Shown in pieces: positions 52,863-61,416 of a stretch of 64,000 nt of DNA. A program made the translations under genes and the position numbers. The notes under the pieces are model-generated. The model was not told the DNA's origin and ran no database searches. It saw only the letters and a list, made by a program, of their open reading frames with translations. Origin of the DNA: Nocardia arizonensis (GTDB lineage: Bacteria > Actinomycetota > Actinomycetes > Mycobacteriales > Mycobacteriaceae); the NCBI RefSeq assembly GCF_001310275.1, contig NZ_LGYZ01000088.1, forward strand, positions 1 to 64,000, read 5' to 3'. How positions within the stretch are numbered: the first letter of the stretch is position 1; each line of letters begins with the position of its first letter.

Positions 52863-54020
52863 TCAGCCCTCGAAACGCAGCAGTTTGCGGGCGTTGAGCT
52901 CGACGATCTTGTGCGCTTCGGCGTCGGGCACGCCGAGCAGATTCTCCGCGACGCGTTTGCGACTGTTGGGCCAATTGGAGTCCGAATGCGGATAGTCGAC
53001 CTCGATCAGGATGTTGTCGATGCCGACCTTGTAGCGCGAGTCGACACCGTGTAGGTCATCGATGAAGCAGCCCCAGATGTGTTGCCGGAAAAGGTCGGAA
53101 GGACGGTCCTCACGGCTGATGTCCTGGTACCAGCGGTGCCGCTCCCAGGTGTAGTCGAGCCGCTCCAACAGGTAGGGAATCCAGCCGATGCCGCCCTCGG
53201 AGAGCATGAACTTCAGCTTCGGATGCCTTTGCAGCATGCCCGAGAACACCAGGTCGGCGGTCGACCACATCAGGTTGGTCGAGAACGTCGCGATGGCGAC
53301 GGCGAAGGGGGCAGGCCGCTCGCCCGCGGGCGGGGTGCTGGTCGAGAAGCCCGGAACGAAGCCGCCCGCGCCGAAGTGCAGGCACACCGGCATGTCGGCC
53401 GCCTCGAGCGCGTCCCACAGCGGTTCCCAGTGGGTCGGATGGTGGAAGGACGGCAGACCGAGCGGCACCGGGCTGTCCGGGAACGAGACCGCCCTCGTGC
53501 CCTTCTCCGCGAGGCGCTCGACCTCCGCGGCCGAGGCGATCGGATCCCACACCGGCAGCAGGCCAAGCGGTATGAGCCGGTCGGGTGCCGCGGCGCACCA
53601 CTCGTCGGTCTGGAAGTCGTTCCACGCCTTGACGCATTCGTGTGCGAGCACCTTGTCTTCGGCCCGAACGAACACGCCACCGCCGAAGCCTGGAAAGGAC
53701 GGGAAACACAGCGCGCCGTGCACGCCATCGATATCCATGTCCTTCACTCGTTCGGCCGGGTCGTAGCAACCGGGGATCATGTCGTCGTAGCGAACCGGCT
53801 CCATACCGAATTCCGCGGGCGGCTTCCCGGCTACGGCGTTGAGACCGATCTGCGGGTACACCTTCCCTTCGTAGCGCCAGACGTGGTGCCCCTTCTCGGT
53901 CTCGATGATCCGCGGGCCGAGCTCATGGTGTTCGGCGCGCAGCCGGTCCTGCCAGACTCGCGGATGTTCGATCACGTGATCATCGACGGAGATGATCTTC
54001 ATGTTGTCCTGCAAGGGCAT
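52863..54020 (-). CDS. Amidohydrolase-2 family metal-dependent hydrolase
   Basis: The 385-residue TIM-barrel protein has the N-terminal metal motif ISVDDHVIEHP (a D-x-H variant), the barrel His in CLHFGAGGF, and the C-terminal EVDYPHSDSNWP with the catalytic Asp. Members hydrolyse or decarboxylate ring compounds. In mce-linked catabolic clusters such genes are frequent, but no substrate can be assigned. The ATG at 54020 has GGAGGAG seven bases upstream. It appears to head the operon that continues into yrbE-mce, with a long dyad just upstream. Confidence 0.88.
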   Translation of the reverse strand: MPLQDNMKIISVDDHVIEHPRVWQDRLRAEHHELGPRIIETEKGHHVWRYEGKVYPQIGLNAVAGKPPAEFGMEPVRYDDMIPGCYDPAERVKDMDIDGVHGALCFPSFPGFGGGVFVRAEDKVLAHECVKAWNDFQTDEWCAAAPDRLIPLGLLPVWDPIASAAEVERLAEKGTRAVSFPDSPVPLGLPSFHHPTHWEPLWDALEAADMPVCLHFGAGGFVPGFSTSTPPAGERPAPFAVAIATFSTNLMWSTADLVFSGMLQRHPKLKFMLSEGGIGWIPYLLERLDYTWERHRWYQDISREDRPSDLFRQHIWGCFIDDLHGVDSRYKVGIDNILIEVDYPHSDSNWPNSRKRVAENLLGVPDAEAHKIVELNARKLLRFEG

Positions 54021-54041
54021 ACCGCAGCTCCTCCATACGTT

Positions 54042-54066
54042 GGTCAAATAATATTACTATTTAACC
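54042..54066. promoter_or_regulatory. 25-bp imperfect palindrome before the amidohydrolase-mce operon
   Basis: The arms GGTCAAATAATA and ATTACTATTTAACC read around a centre at 54054, with ten of twelve symmetric pairs matching. It lies 22-46 bp upstream of the amidohydrolase start codon. A second palindrome, CCTAATTAGG (54065-54074), abuts it. This looks like a repressor site covering the promoter of the transporter operon. Confidence 0.6.
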
Positions 54067-54122
54067 TAATTAGGAAGTCTAGCGTGCCGGCGCGACGAGG
54101 GGCAGCCCTTTTCGGCAACCGA

Positions 54123-55358
54123 TCAGTGTCGACCCCGATCAGCACCTCGCGGCAGGCCCAAGGCACGCTCGGCCACGAGGTTGCGCAGCACCTCGTTCGT
54201 TCCGCCCGCGATCGTGAAGGCCCGCGCGTACAGGAACGCGTCCTGCCACCACCCGTCGGACACGGCATGCCGGTCCCCTTCGACCCGCACCCCGTCACCG
54301 CCCTGCAGCTGCATGCCGAATTCGGCGATCGCGAGATTCACCTCGCTGAACAGGATCTTCGACAGTGCGGCGTCGGCAGCGTCGCCCGTTCCGTGCATCG
54401 CCCTGGACTCGCCGTAGGCGGACATCAGCGCGTTGACATGCGCGTCGGCGATCAAGCCGCCGATGGCCTGCCGCACATCGTCGCGATCGATGGCCCGCAC
54501 CCCGCCGACGCGGACCGAACGCGCGACATCGAGCAGGTCATCGAGCGCACGGAACAGCGTCAGGCCGCCGCCCGCGCTGGAACGCTCCTTGGCCAGACTG
54601 GAATTGGTGACCAGCCAGCCCGCGTTGACCTCGCCTATGACATTCGCTGCGGGAATCACGACACTGTCGAGGAAGACCTCGTTGAAGTCGGTGGTACCGG
54701 TGATCTCGCGAAGCGGCCGAACATCGATGCCAGGACTGCGCATATCCACGGCGAAGGCTGTGATGCCACGGCGCTTGGGCGCGTCCGCATCGGTACGGGC
54801 CAGCAGGTAGCCCCAGTCGGCGTGCTGGCCGTTGGTGGTCCACACCTTCTGCCCGTCGACGATGAAGTTGTCGCCATCGCGCCGCGCGCGAGTCGTCAGC
54901 CCCGCCAGGTCGCTGCCCGCGCCGGGCTCGCTGAACAACTGGCACCAGATGTGCTCGCCGGAGCGAATCCGGGGCAGGAAGAAGTCCTTCTGATCCCGCG
55001 TGCCATGGTCGATGATCGCGGCGCCTGCCAGCAGACCGCCCCCGACCGGCAGCGGCGCGTTCGCCCGCGCCAACTCCTCGGCGACAACGGCGTGATGCTG
55101 CGGGTGCGGGTGCGCCAACCCACCGTATTCGACCGGCCAGTCCGCCCCGACGAAGCACTCGCCGTAGAGCGTCGCCGTCCATCGCCGCAACTGCGGAATC
55201 TCCTCCGGTTCGGGCGCCCGTACGCCCGCCCGCCCGCGCCGCTTCGGCGCCTGATCCCGAGTGATCCGCCGAACTCGTTCGCGAAGCTCATCGAGTTCCG
55301 GGTCTTGCCCAAACCGCACGCCAACCTCCTCATCGATCATCGACGGGCGTATACCCAT
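54123..55358 (-). CDS. Acyl-CoA dehydrogenase (FadE-type)
   Basis: The 411-residue protein has the N-terminal helical domain, the FAD-binding block IWCQLFSEPGAGSDLAGLTT, then KVWTTNGQHADWGYLLARTD and the C-terminal helical domain with AGGTNEVLRNLVAERALGLP. The catalytic Glu is not assigned with certainty. Such enzymes with a neighbouring second FadE often form alpha2-beta2 heterotetramers in steroid side-chain degradation, and here another FadE gene starts 60 bp away on the opposite strand. The ATG at 55358 has no ribosome site; an ATG at 55340 is possible. Confidence 0.92.
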   Translation of the reverse strand: MGIRPSMIDEEVGVRFGQDPELDELRERVRRITRDQAPKRRGRAGVRAPEPEEIPQLRRWTATLYGECFVGADWPVEYGGLAHPHPQHHAVVAEELARANAPLPVGGGLLAGAAIIDHGTRDQKDFFLPRIRSGEHIWCQLFSEPGAGSDLAGLTTRARRDGDNFIVDGQKVWTTNGQHADWGYLLARTDADAPKRRGITAFAVDMRSPGIDVRPLREITGTTDFNEVFLDSVVIPAANVIGEVNAGWLVTNSSLAKERSSAGGGLTLFRALDDLLDVARSVRVGGVRAIDRDDVRQAIGGLIADAHVNALMSAYGESRAMHGTGDAADAALSKILFSEVNLAIAEFGMQLQGGDGVRVEGDRHAVSDGWWQDAFLYARAFTIAGGTNEVLRNLVAERALGLPRGADRGRH

Positions 55359-55418
55359 TTAGATTAATGAATGTACTATATAAACTCATTGGCAGGCCGG
55401 TCTGAAGCAGGAGGAACA
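55359..55418. promoter_or_regulatory. Divergent promoter of two acyl-CoA dehydrogenase genes
   Basis: Only 60 bp separate the two start codons. The left half is AT-rich (TTAGATTAATGAATGTACT from 55360), with the dyad CATT-TAGATT-AATG (55356-55369) overlapping the left start codon. A shared operator would control both genes; the right gene's ribosome site GGAGGAA is at 55410-55416. Confidence 0.5.
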
Positions 55419-56546
55419 ATGGACTTCGAGCCGACGGACGAGCAGAGCGCGCTGCGAGAAGCGACACGCGCCCTGCTCACCGCCCGGGCGCCTGTGACCG
55501 CGACGCGGAGCCTGCTCGACACCGACAACGACTTCGACACCGAGCTATGGCGGCTGGGCGCCGAGATGGGCTGGCCCGCCCTGGCCGTCTCCGAGAAGGA
55601 CGGCGGGCTCGGGCAACAGCTGATCGACCTGACCCTGGTCGCGGTCGAGCACGGTCGGCACGTGCTGCCGAGTCCGTTACTGCCCACAGTCGTGGTCTCC
55701 GACGCGATCGCCCGCATCGCCGACACACAGGTCAAGCAGCGTCACCTTCCATGCCTACTGGACGGAACATCGACCGCGGCATGGGCTTTCGCCGAGTTCG
55801 GCAAGCCGTGGACGATCGAGGATTGCTCCACTCTCGCGGTCGAAGACCCCGATGGATTCATCCTCGACGGCGCGAAAGCCAACGTGCAGGATGCCGCGTC
55901 AGCGGCGGTGCTCCTGGTCGACGTGCTGTACCAAGGCGAGCCCGCCCGCTTCCTGGTGCCGGCGGACGCCCCGGGTGTGAGCATCCGGCGCCAACGCACC
56001 CTCGACCTCACCCGCGCGCTCGATGACGTGATGCTGGAGAACGTCCGGGTCCCACGTGAGGCGTTACTCGCCGACGCGACACGGGCACGCGCCGAGATCG
56101 CCCGATCACAGCAGATGGCTACCGTGCTCACCTGCGCCGATCTGGTCGGGGTCGGCGAGCGTCTGCTCGAGCTCACCGTCGAGTACGTCAAGGAACGCCG
56201 CCAGTTCGATCAACCGGTCGGCAGCTTCCAGGCGATCAAGCACAAGTGCGCGAACATGCGCATGTGGGTGCAAGCCGCGACCGCCGCGACCTACTACGCG
56301 GCAATGGCCGTGGACGCCGGTTCCGCCGACGCCGAGCGCGCGGTGAGCGTCGCCAAGTCATACGCCTCCGACGCCATCGGCCGTACGGCGGGCGAGGCCC
56401 TCCAATCACACGGCGGCATCGGTTTCACCTGGGAACACGATCTACATCTGTTCATCCGTCGCGCTCGCAGCGACGCATTGCTCTGCGGCGACGTGACGCA
56501 TCATCGCGAGGTGCTGTGCCGCGGGCTGGAACGCGCCAAGGCGTAA
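55419..56546 (+). CDS. Acyl-CoA dehydrogenase (FadE-type, shorter partner)
   Basis: The 375-residue protein begins MDFEPTDEQSALREATRALL and has WAFAEFGKPW in place of the usual FAD loop, then ERRQFDQPVGSFQAIKHKCA and ALQSHGGIGFTWEHDLHLFI. The loss of the usual nucleotide-binding sequence suggests it may be the non-FAD or accessory subunit of a heteromeric dehydrogenase, as in mycobacterial FadE pairs. The ATG at 55419 has GGAGGAA immediately upstream. A ligase gene follows 85 bp later. Confidence 0.9.
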   Translation: MDFEPTDEQSALREATRALLTARAPVTATRSLLDTDNDFDTELWRLGAEMGWPALAVSEKDGGLGQQLIDLTLVAVEHGRHVLPSPLLPTVVVSDAIARIADTQVKQRHLPCLLDGTSTAAWAFAEFGKPWTIEDCSTLAVEDPDGFILDGAKANVQDAASAAVLLVDVLYQGEPARFLVPADAPGVSIRRQRTLDLTRALDDVMLENVRVPREALLADATRARAEIARSQQMATVLTCADLVGVGERLLELTVEYVKERRQFDQPVGSFQAIKHKCANMRMWVQAATAATYYAAMAVDAGSADAERAVSVAKSYASDAIGRTAGEALQSHGGIGFTWEHDLHLFIRRARSDALLCGDVTHHREVLCRGLERAKA

Positions 56547-56631
56547 TCGGAGCACTCATCGGTGGGGTAGATCATCGATCGACCCCCGGGCCGAAATCAG
56601 CCCAATCATATACCTGTAATCGAGGAGCGAG

Positions 56632-58167
56632 ATGCACCTGACCACCATCGCACGCCGGTACCCGGAGAAGAACGCGATAGCCATGACCGGCTCGGGCATG
56701 ACTGTCACCTACCGGGAGCTCGACGAACGTTCGCGCGCCATCGCCGATAGCTGGGCCGCGAACGGCCTGCGCGCGGGCGACCACATCGCGATCCTGATGG
56801 GCAATCGTCCCGAATTCCTCGAAACGTGCTGGGCCGCGCAGCGCAGCGGCCTCTACTACACGCCGGTCAATTGGCACCTCACCAAGGAGGAGGCGAGCTA
56901 TGTCACCGACGATTGCGGTGCCCGCGTACTCGTGGCGGGCGACGAGATCGGTGACCTGGCCGCGCAGGTGCTCGCGGACTGCCCTCGGGTCGAGACGGCG
57001 ATGATGGCCGGAAGCCCGCGCACCGGCTTCCTCGACCACTCCTCGATCGCGGCGCGCAACGAACCCGACTCGGTCCACGAGGAGCGCGAGGGCTACTACT
57101 TCTTCTACTCGTCGGGTACCACCGGCAGACCGAAGGGTATCGAGCCCACTCATTCGTTCCCGCCCTTCGGAAAGGGTCTGCGCCTGGACCACATGCTGCC
57201 GTCGGCCTACGGAGTCGGCGCCGACTCGGTGTATCTGTGCCCGGCGCCGCTCTACCACGCTGCCCCGCTCGGCTGGTCACTCGGATTCCAGCGACACGGT
57301 GGCACGGTGGTGGTGATGGAATCGTTCGACCCGGTCGAATGTCTGCGCGCGATCGAACGATACGGCGTCACGCACGCGCAATTCGTACCGACGATGTTCG
57401 TGCGGATGCTCAAACTTCCCGCGCGACAGCGTGACGGGTTCGATCTTTCCAGCTTGAAGGTCATCGTCCACGCGGGCGCGCCCTGCCCCACGTCGGTCAA
57501 ACGGGAGATGATCGACTGGCTCGGGCCCAAGCTCATCGAGTACTACGCGGGCAGCGAGGGCGGCGGAATGACCATGATCACGGCGAAGGAGTGGCTGGCC
57601 AAACCGGGATCGGTGGGCAAGGCGACCTATGGCACGATCCATGTGCTCGACGACGACGGTGTCGAGCTACCCGCCGGTGAGGTCGGCACCGTCTACTTCT
57701 CCGGCGCGGAGGGGTTCTCCTATCACAACGACGCGGCCAAGACCGCGGCCTCGCGCAATTCCGCGGGCTGGCACACCATCGGCGACCTCGGGCATCTGGA
57801 CGCCGATGGCTACCTGTATCTGTCCGATCGGCGTAACGACCTGATCATCTCCGGTGGTGTGAACATCTACCCCCAAGAGGTGGAGGGTGCGATCATCATG
57901 CATCCCGCCGTCGCCGACGTCGCCGTGGTCGGCATCGACGACCCGGAGATGGGGCAGTCGGTGCACGCGGTCGTCGAACCGGCGCCGGGAGTGGTGACCG
58001 ATTCCGCGCTCGTCGAAGAACTCACCGATTTCTGCCGCGGCAGGCTCGCGCGGTTCAAAACGCCGAGGTCCATGACCTTCGTCGACGCGCTTCCCCGCAC
58101 TCCCGCGGGCAAATTGCTGCGGCGACGGGTGCGGGAGGACCTCGCCCAGGACGGCACTAGGACCTGA
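56632..58167 (+). CDS. Acyl-CoA ligase (FadD-type AMP-forming synthetase)
   Basis: The 511-residue protein has the ATP-binding P-loop YYFFYSSGTTGRPKGIEPTH, the A5 segment IEYYAGSEGGGM, A7 TIGDLGHLDADGYLYLSDR, the hinge RRNDLIISGGVNIYPQEVE and the catalytic Lys in RTPAGKLLRRRV. It activates a carboxylic acid as the CoA thioester. GGAG precedes the ATG. It converges on a second ligase gene with 20 bp between the stops, and is probably co-transcribed with the dehydrogenase upstream. Confidence 0.93.
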   Translation: MHLTTIARRYPEKNAIAMTGSGMTVTYRELDERSRAIADSWAANGLRAGDHIAILMGNRPEFLETCWAAQRSGLYYTPVNWHLTKEEASYVTDDCGARVLVAGDEIGDLAAQVLADCPRVETAMMAGSPRTGFLDHSSIAARNEPDSVHEEREGYYFFYSSGTTGRPKGIEPTHSFPPFGKGLRLDHMLPSAYGVGADSVYLCPAPLYHAAPLGWSLGFQRHGGTVVVMESFDPVECLRAIERYGVTHAQFVPTMFVRMLKLPARQRDGFDLSSLKVIVHAGAPCPTSVKREMIDWLGPKLIEYYAGSEGGGMTMITAKEWLAKPGSVGKATYGTIHVLDDDGVELPAGEVGTVYFSGAEGFSYHNDAAKTAASRNSAGWHTIGDLGHLDADGYLYLSDRRNDLIISGGVNIYPQEVEGAIIMHPAVADVAVVGIDDPEMGQSVHAVVEPAPGVVTDSALVEELTDFCRGRLARFKTPRSMTFVDALPRTPAGKLLRRRVREDLAQDGTRT

Positions 58168-58187
58168 CCCGCATCCCGGCCGGTGCT

Positions 58188-59735
58188 TCACGCGAATTGT
58201 TCGCGCAACAACGGCTTTTGCACCTTGCCGCTCGCGGTCCTCGGCAGTTCCGCGACTACGCGCAAATGCTCGGGCGTCTTCTGCTTGGCCAAACCCGCGG
58301 CGTCGAAATGCGCTACCAGGTCGGACAAGTCCACGTCGTGCCCGGCGCGCACCACCACAACGGCGCAGACCCGCTCACCGTAACGCTCGTCGGGAAGTCC
58401 GATCGCGGCCGCTTCCACGATACCGGGATGCGAGAGCAGAACATCTTCCACCTCTTTGGACGAGATGTTCTCCCCGCCGCGGACGATGATGTCCTTTTTG
58501 CGATCGGTGATCCGCAGATAGCCATCCGCGTCGAGGCTTCCGATATCGCCGGTGCGGAACCATCCGTCGGAGAACGACGATTCATCGAGTGCGGAGTCGG
58601 CGTAGCCGACGAACAATTCCGGTCCACGGGAGAGGATTTCACCCTCGTGGGCGGTTGGCACCTGATCACCGAATGCATCGACGACGCGGATCTCGGTTCC
58701 CGGAGTAAGGCGTCCATCGGTCTCCGCGCGCTTGACCAGCGGATCGTCGGGAACTCCCGAGCTGATCGTCGGATGTTCCGTGGAGCCGTAACAGCGAAAC
58801 GCCCTTACCCCGAATCCGTCCGCCCGGCGGATCAGATCGCTGGAAACGTTCGCGGCGCCCGTGGTGTATTCGACCAGCGACGACAGGTCGAGACCCCGCG
58901 ACTCGGCCTCGTCGAGCAAACCGGCGAGATGGATGGGGGCGCCGCCGGATGCCTGGATGCGGTGCCGCACGATCAGGTCGGCCGCCTCGGCAGGTGACCA
59001 CTGGTCCATCGCGATCGTGAGCGTGCCGCGGCCGAGCATGCGCAGTATCCCCAGCGCGCCGGCGACATGACCGGGCGGGAACGCGACGAGACTGCGGACA
59101 TCGGGTCCACTGCCGCGCAGGCTCTCCATCGCGCGGACCTCGCCGAGCAAGGATTCGTGACTGTGGCGAACCCCCTTGGGTTCGGAAGTCGTGCCCGATG
59201 TGTACACCAACAGGCAGCACTCTCCAGGGCGATTCGGCACGTACGGCTCGAACCCGGCCGGATCACCGGTGACGAGATCGGTGTAGTCGGCGACATCCGG
59301 TATCGACTCGCCGACGGCGAAACAGTATTGCAGCGTCGGAGGCCGGGCCGATACCCGGAAGAGTTCACCGTTGTCGCGCCCGCGCCACCGCGAGGCCGCG
59401 ACGAACACCTTCGCGCCGGACCGGCGCAGGATGAACTCTACCTCGCGTGGGCCGTAGATGGGCACGATCGGCAGCAGCACCGCGCCCGCCGCCCACGCGG
59501 CGGCATGGACGACGAAGCATTCACGCCAGTTCGGCAGCTGCACGGCGACGACATCACCGGGCCCGACCCCCAGTTCCCGCAAGCGGGCGGCGACCTGACA
59601 ACTCTCGCTCCAGAGCTCCCCCAGCGTCGTCTCGGCGGGCCGTACCGCACTGTGCACGATGACCGGTGTCCGGCCGAAACGTCGTGCCGCTTCGGCCAAC
59701 TCCGTTCCGATCGACGGTCTTTGCGGATGCTCCAC
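58188..59735 (-). CDS. Acyl-CoA ligase (AMP-forming synthetase)
   Basis: The 515-residue protein has LLVYTSGTTSEPKGVRHSHE, the A5 region RCYGSTEHPTISSG, A7 FRTGDIGSLDADGYLRITD, the hinge RKKDIIVRGGENISSKEVED and catalytic Lys in RTASGKVQKPLL. It belongs to the medium/long-chain or cyclohexanecarboxylate-type ligases. The GTG at 59735 has AAGGAG five bases upstream, ruling out the longer frame. It follows the Ltp thiolase gene by 22 bp and is likely in one operon with it. Confidence 0.93.
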   Translation of the reverse strand: MEHPQRPSIGTELAEAARRFGRTPVIVHSAVRPAETTLGELWSESCQVAARLRELGVGPGDVVAVQLPNWRECFVVHAAAWAAGAVLLPIVPIYGPREVEFILRRSGAKVFVAASRWRGRDNGELFRVSARPPTLQYCFAVGESIPDVADYTDLVTGDPAGFEPYVPNRPGECCLLVYTSGTTSEPKGVRHSHESLLGEVRAMESLRGSGPDVRSLVAFPPGHVAGALGILRMLGRGTLTIAMDQWSPAEAADLIVRHRIQASGGAPIHLAGLLDEAESRGLDLSSLVEYTTGAANVSSDLIRRADGFGVRAFRCYGSTEHPTISSGVPDDPLVKRAETDGRLTPGTEIRVVDAFGDQVPTAHEGEILSRGPELFVGYADSALDESSFSDGWFRTGDIGSLDADGYLRITDRKKDIIVRGGENISSKEVEDVLLSHPGIVEAAAIGLPDERYGERVCAVVVVRAGHDVDLSDLVAHFDAAGLAKQKTPEHLRVVAELPRTASGKVQKPLLREQFA

Positions 59736-59757
59736 GAACACTCCTTGATTACTCGGA

Positions 59758-60966
59758 CTACCGGGTGAGCAACATGCACCCGGCGATGGGACCGCCACCG
59801 GCGGAGACGACGGCGACCTCGGGTCGCCGTGGCAACTGCCGCTGCCCCGCCGCACCGCGCAATTGCAGACAGGCTTCGTGCAACACCCAGTAACCGTGCA
59901 TCCGGCCGGCGGACAACTGTCCGCCGTAGGTGTTCAACGGCAGGATGCCCGCTCGGCCTATTCGGTGGCCGCCCTCGACGAACGGACCGCCCTCCCCGGG
60001 CGCGCAGATCCCCAGCGCTTCCAGCCAGGCGAGGGTGAGGAAGGTGAATCCGTCGTACAACTGGGCGATGTCGAGATCGTGCGGGCGCAACGTCGTGCGC
60101 GACCAGAGTTGGGCCGCGGCGTCGGCCGAGGCCATTGTGGGATAGTCGGATCGCTGCGTCCAACCGCCCGCGCCGTCGGCGCCGCCGATCGCCTCGAAGA
60201 AGACCGCGGGTGACGGCGCATCCGCGGCATCCGCGCGGGTCGACACCACGATGGCGATGGATCCGTCGACGGGCACATCGCAGTCGAGCAGACCGAAGGG
60301 CGTCGACACCGGGCGGGCGCTCAGATAGTCATCCATGCTCATCGGGTCCCGGTACACGGCAAGCGGATTCAGTGCGGCATTGGCCCGGCTGTGCAACGCC
60401 ACCCAGCCCAGCTGCTCCTTTGTCGTACCGTAGAGCTCCATATGCCGTCGGCACGCCATCGCCAGCCAGTTCGCCGCCGAATAGGCGTGCGCGCCAAGCA
60501 GCGCCGGTATGTCGGCCATCGTGCGCATCGCCTGAGCGCGCGCGTCGCCGTTGGCCGCGCCACGCGGTTTGTCGCCGACACCGCCCGCGGCGTTGTCACC
60601 GGAATCGGATTTCGGCCTCGGGTCGACGGTTCCGCCCATCATCGCGACGGTGCGATAGATGAGCACGTGTCGAGCGCGACCCTCGCCGACGGCGACGGCC
60701 GCCGACATCACCGGAGAGAGCAGACCGCCGGTCTCGAATCCGCCTCCCTTGTAGCGCACTTCGAGTCCGAGCGCCTCGACGACGGCACGCGGCGGCGTGT
60801 CACCGAGGGTCGCGAGACCGTCGATGTCGCTCGGCCGCAGACCCGCGTCGGCGATCGCCGCGCGCGCGGCCTCGAGAGTCAGCTCGGAGCCGGGGATACC
60901 GGTCCGGCGGCCGATTCGGGAAATGCCGACCCCGGTGATCGCCGCGTCCTTCTCCGGATAGCGCAT
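59758..60966 (-). CDS. Thiolase-fold lipid-transfer protein (Ltp-type aldolase/thiolase)
   Basis: The 402-residue thiolase-superfamily protein opens with DAAITGVGISRIGRRTG and ends SAGGGPIAGCMLLTR. It keeps HGYWVLHEA and QLYDGFTFLTL but lacks an obvious nucleophilic Cys at the usual place, as in the SCP-x-like/Ltp retro-aldolase group. These enzymes pair with DUF35 proteins to split side chains in steroid catabolism, and a DUF35 gene is divergently transcribed 25 bp away. AGGAG lies five bases before the ATG at 60966. Confidence 0.88.
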   Translation of the reverse strand: MRYPEKDAAITGVGISRIGRRTGIPGSELTLEAARAAIADAGLRPSDIDGLATLGDTPPRAVVEALGLEVRYKGGGFETGGLLSPVMSAAVAVGEGRARHVLIYRTVAMMGGTVDPRPKSDSGDNAAGGVGDKPRGAANGDARAQAMRTMADIPALLGAHAYSAANWLAMACRRHMELYGTTKEQLGWVALHSRANAALNPLAVYRDPMSMDDYLSARPVSTPFGLLDCDVPVDGSIAIVVSTRADAADAPSPAVFFEAIGGADGAGGWTQRSDYPTMASADAAAQLWSRTTLRPHDLDIAQLYDGFTFLTLAWLEALGICAPGEGGPFVEGGHRIGRAGILPLNTYGGQLSAGRMHGYWVLHEACLQLRGAAGQRQLPRRPEVAVVSAGGGPIAGCMLLTR

Positions 60967-60991
60967 CGATACTCCTAAATTTTCTAACTCA

Positions 60992-61399
60992 ATGTACAGT
61001 CAAAGCGTGTCGAGTATCGAGTCCTCCGCCGATCCGTCCCGCACCGCCGCATCCGCGACTGTCGAGGTCCATCGATGCCCCGATTGCGGGAATTGGATCT
61101 ATCCGAGCGCCGAAAACTGTGCCGTCTGCGGCGGCCGATCGGAGCGAATCGAGATTCCCGGCACCGGGACGGTCTTCACATTCACCGTCAATCACCATCC
61201 CTATCGACCAGAGATGCCGGTCCCCTATGTCATCGCGCTGATCGAACTCGACGAGGCGCCCGGACTGCGCGTCGCCGCCAATATCGTCGACTGCGACCCG
61301 GAATCGGTGCGGATAGGAATGCCGGTGCGCGCGCGATCGGGAATGCCCGACGGGGTCGGCGCCACGACGTTCGTGCCTCGTGACGCAGACCCCGCCTGA
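60992..61399 (+). CDS. DUF35 OB-fold protein with zinc ribbon (Ltp/ChsH-type partner)
   Basis: The 135-residue protein has a rubredoxin-like zinc ribbon (CPDCGNWIYPSAENCAVCGG, four cysteines) followed by an OB fold (GTVFTFTVNHHPYRPEMPVP, then ALIELDEAPGLRVAANIVDC). DUF35 proteins bind acyl-CoA and stabilise the thiolase/aldolase partner. No ribosome site precedes the ATG at 60992; translation may be leaderless or begin at the GTG at 61007. It converges on the FadE34-like gene. Confidence 0.88.
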   Translation: MYSQSVSSIESSADPSRTAASATVEVHRCPDCGNWIYPSAENCAVCGGRSERIEIPGTGTVFTFTVNHHPYRPEMPVPYVIALIELDEAPGLRVAANIVDCDPESVRIGMPVRARSGMPDGVGATTFVPRDADPA

Positions 61400-61416
61400 C
61401 CGACACCGCGCGGGTA

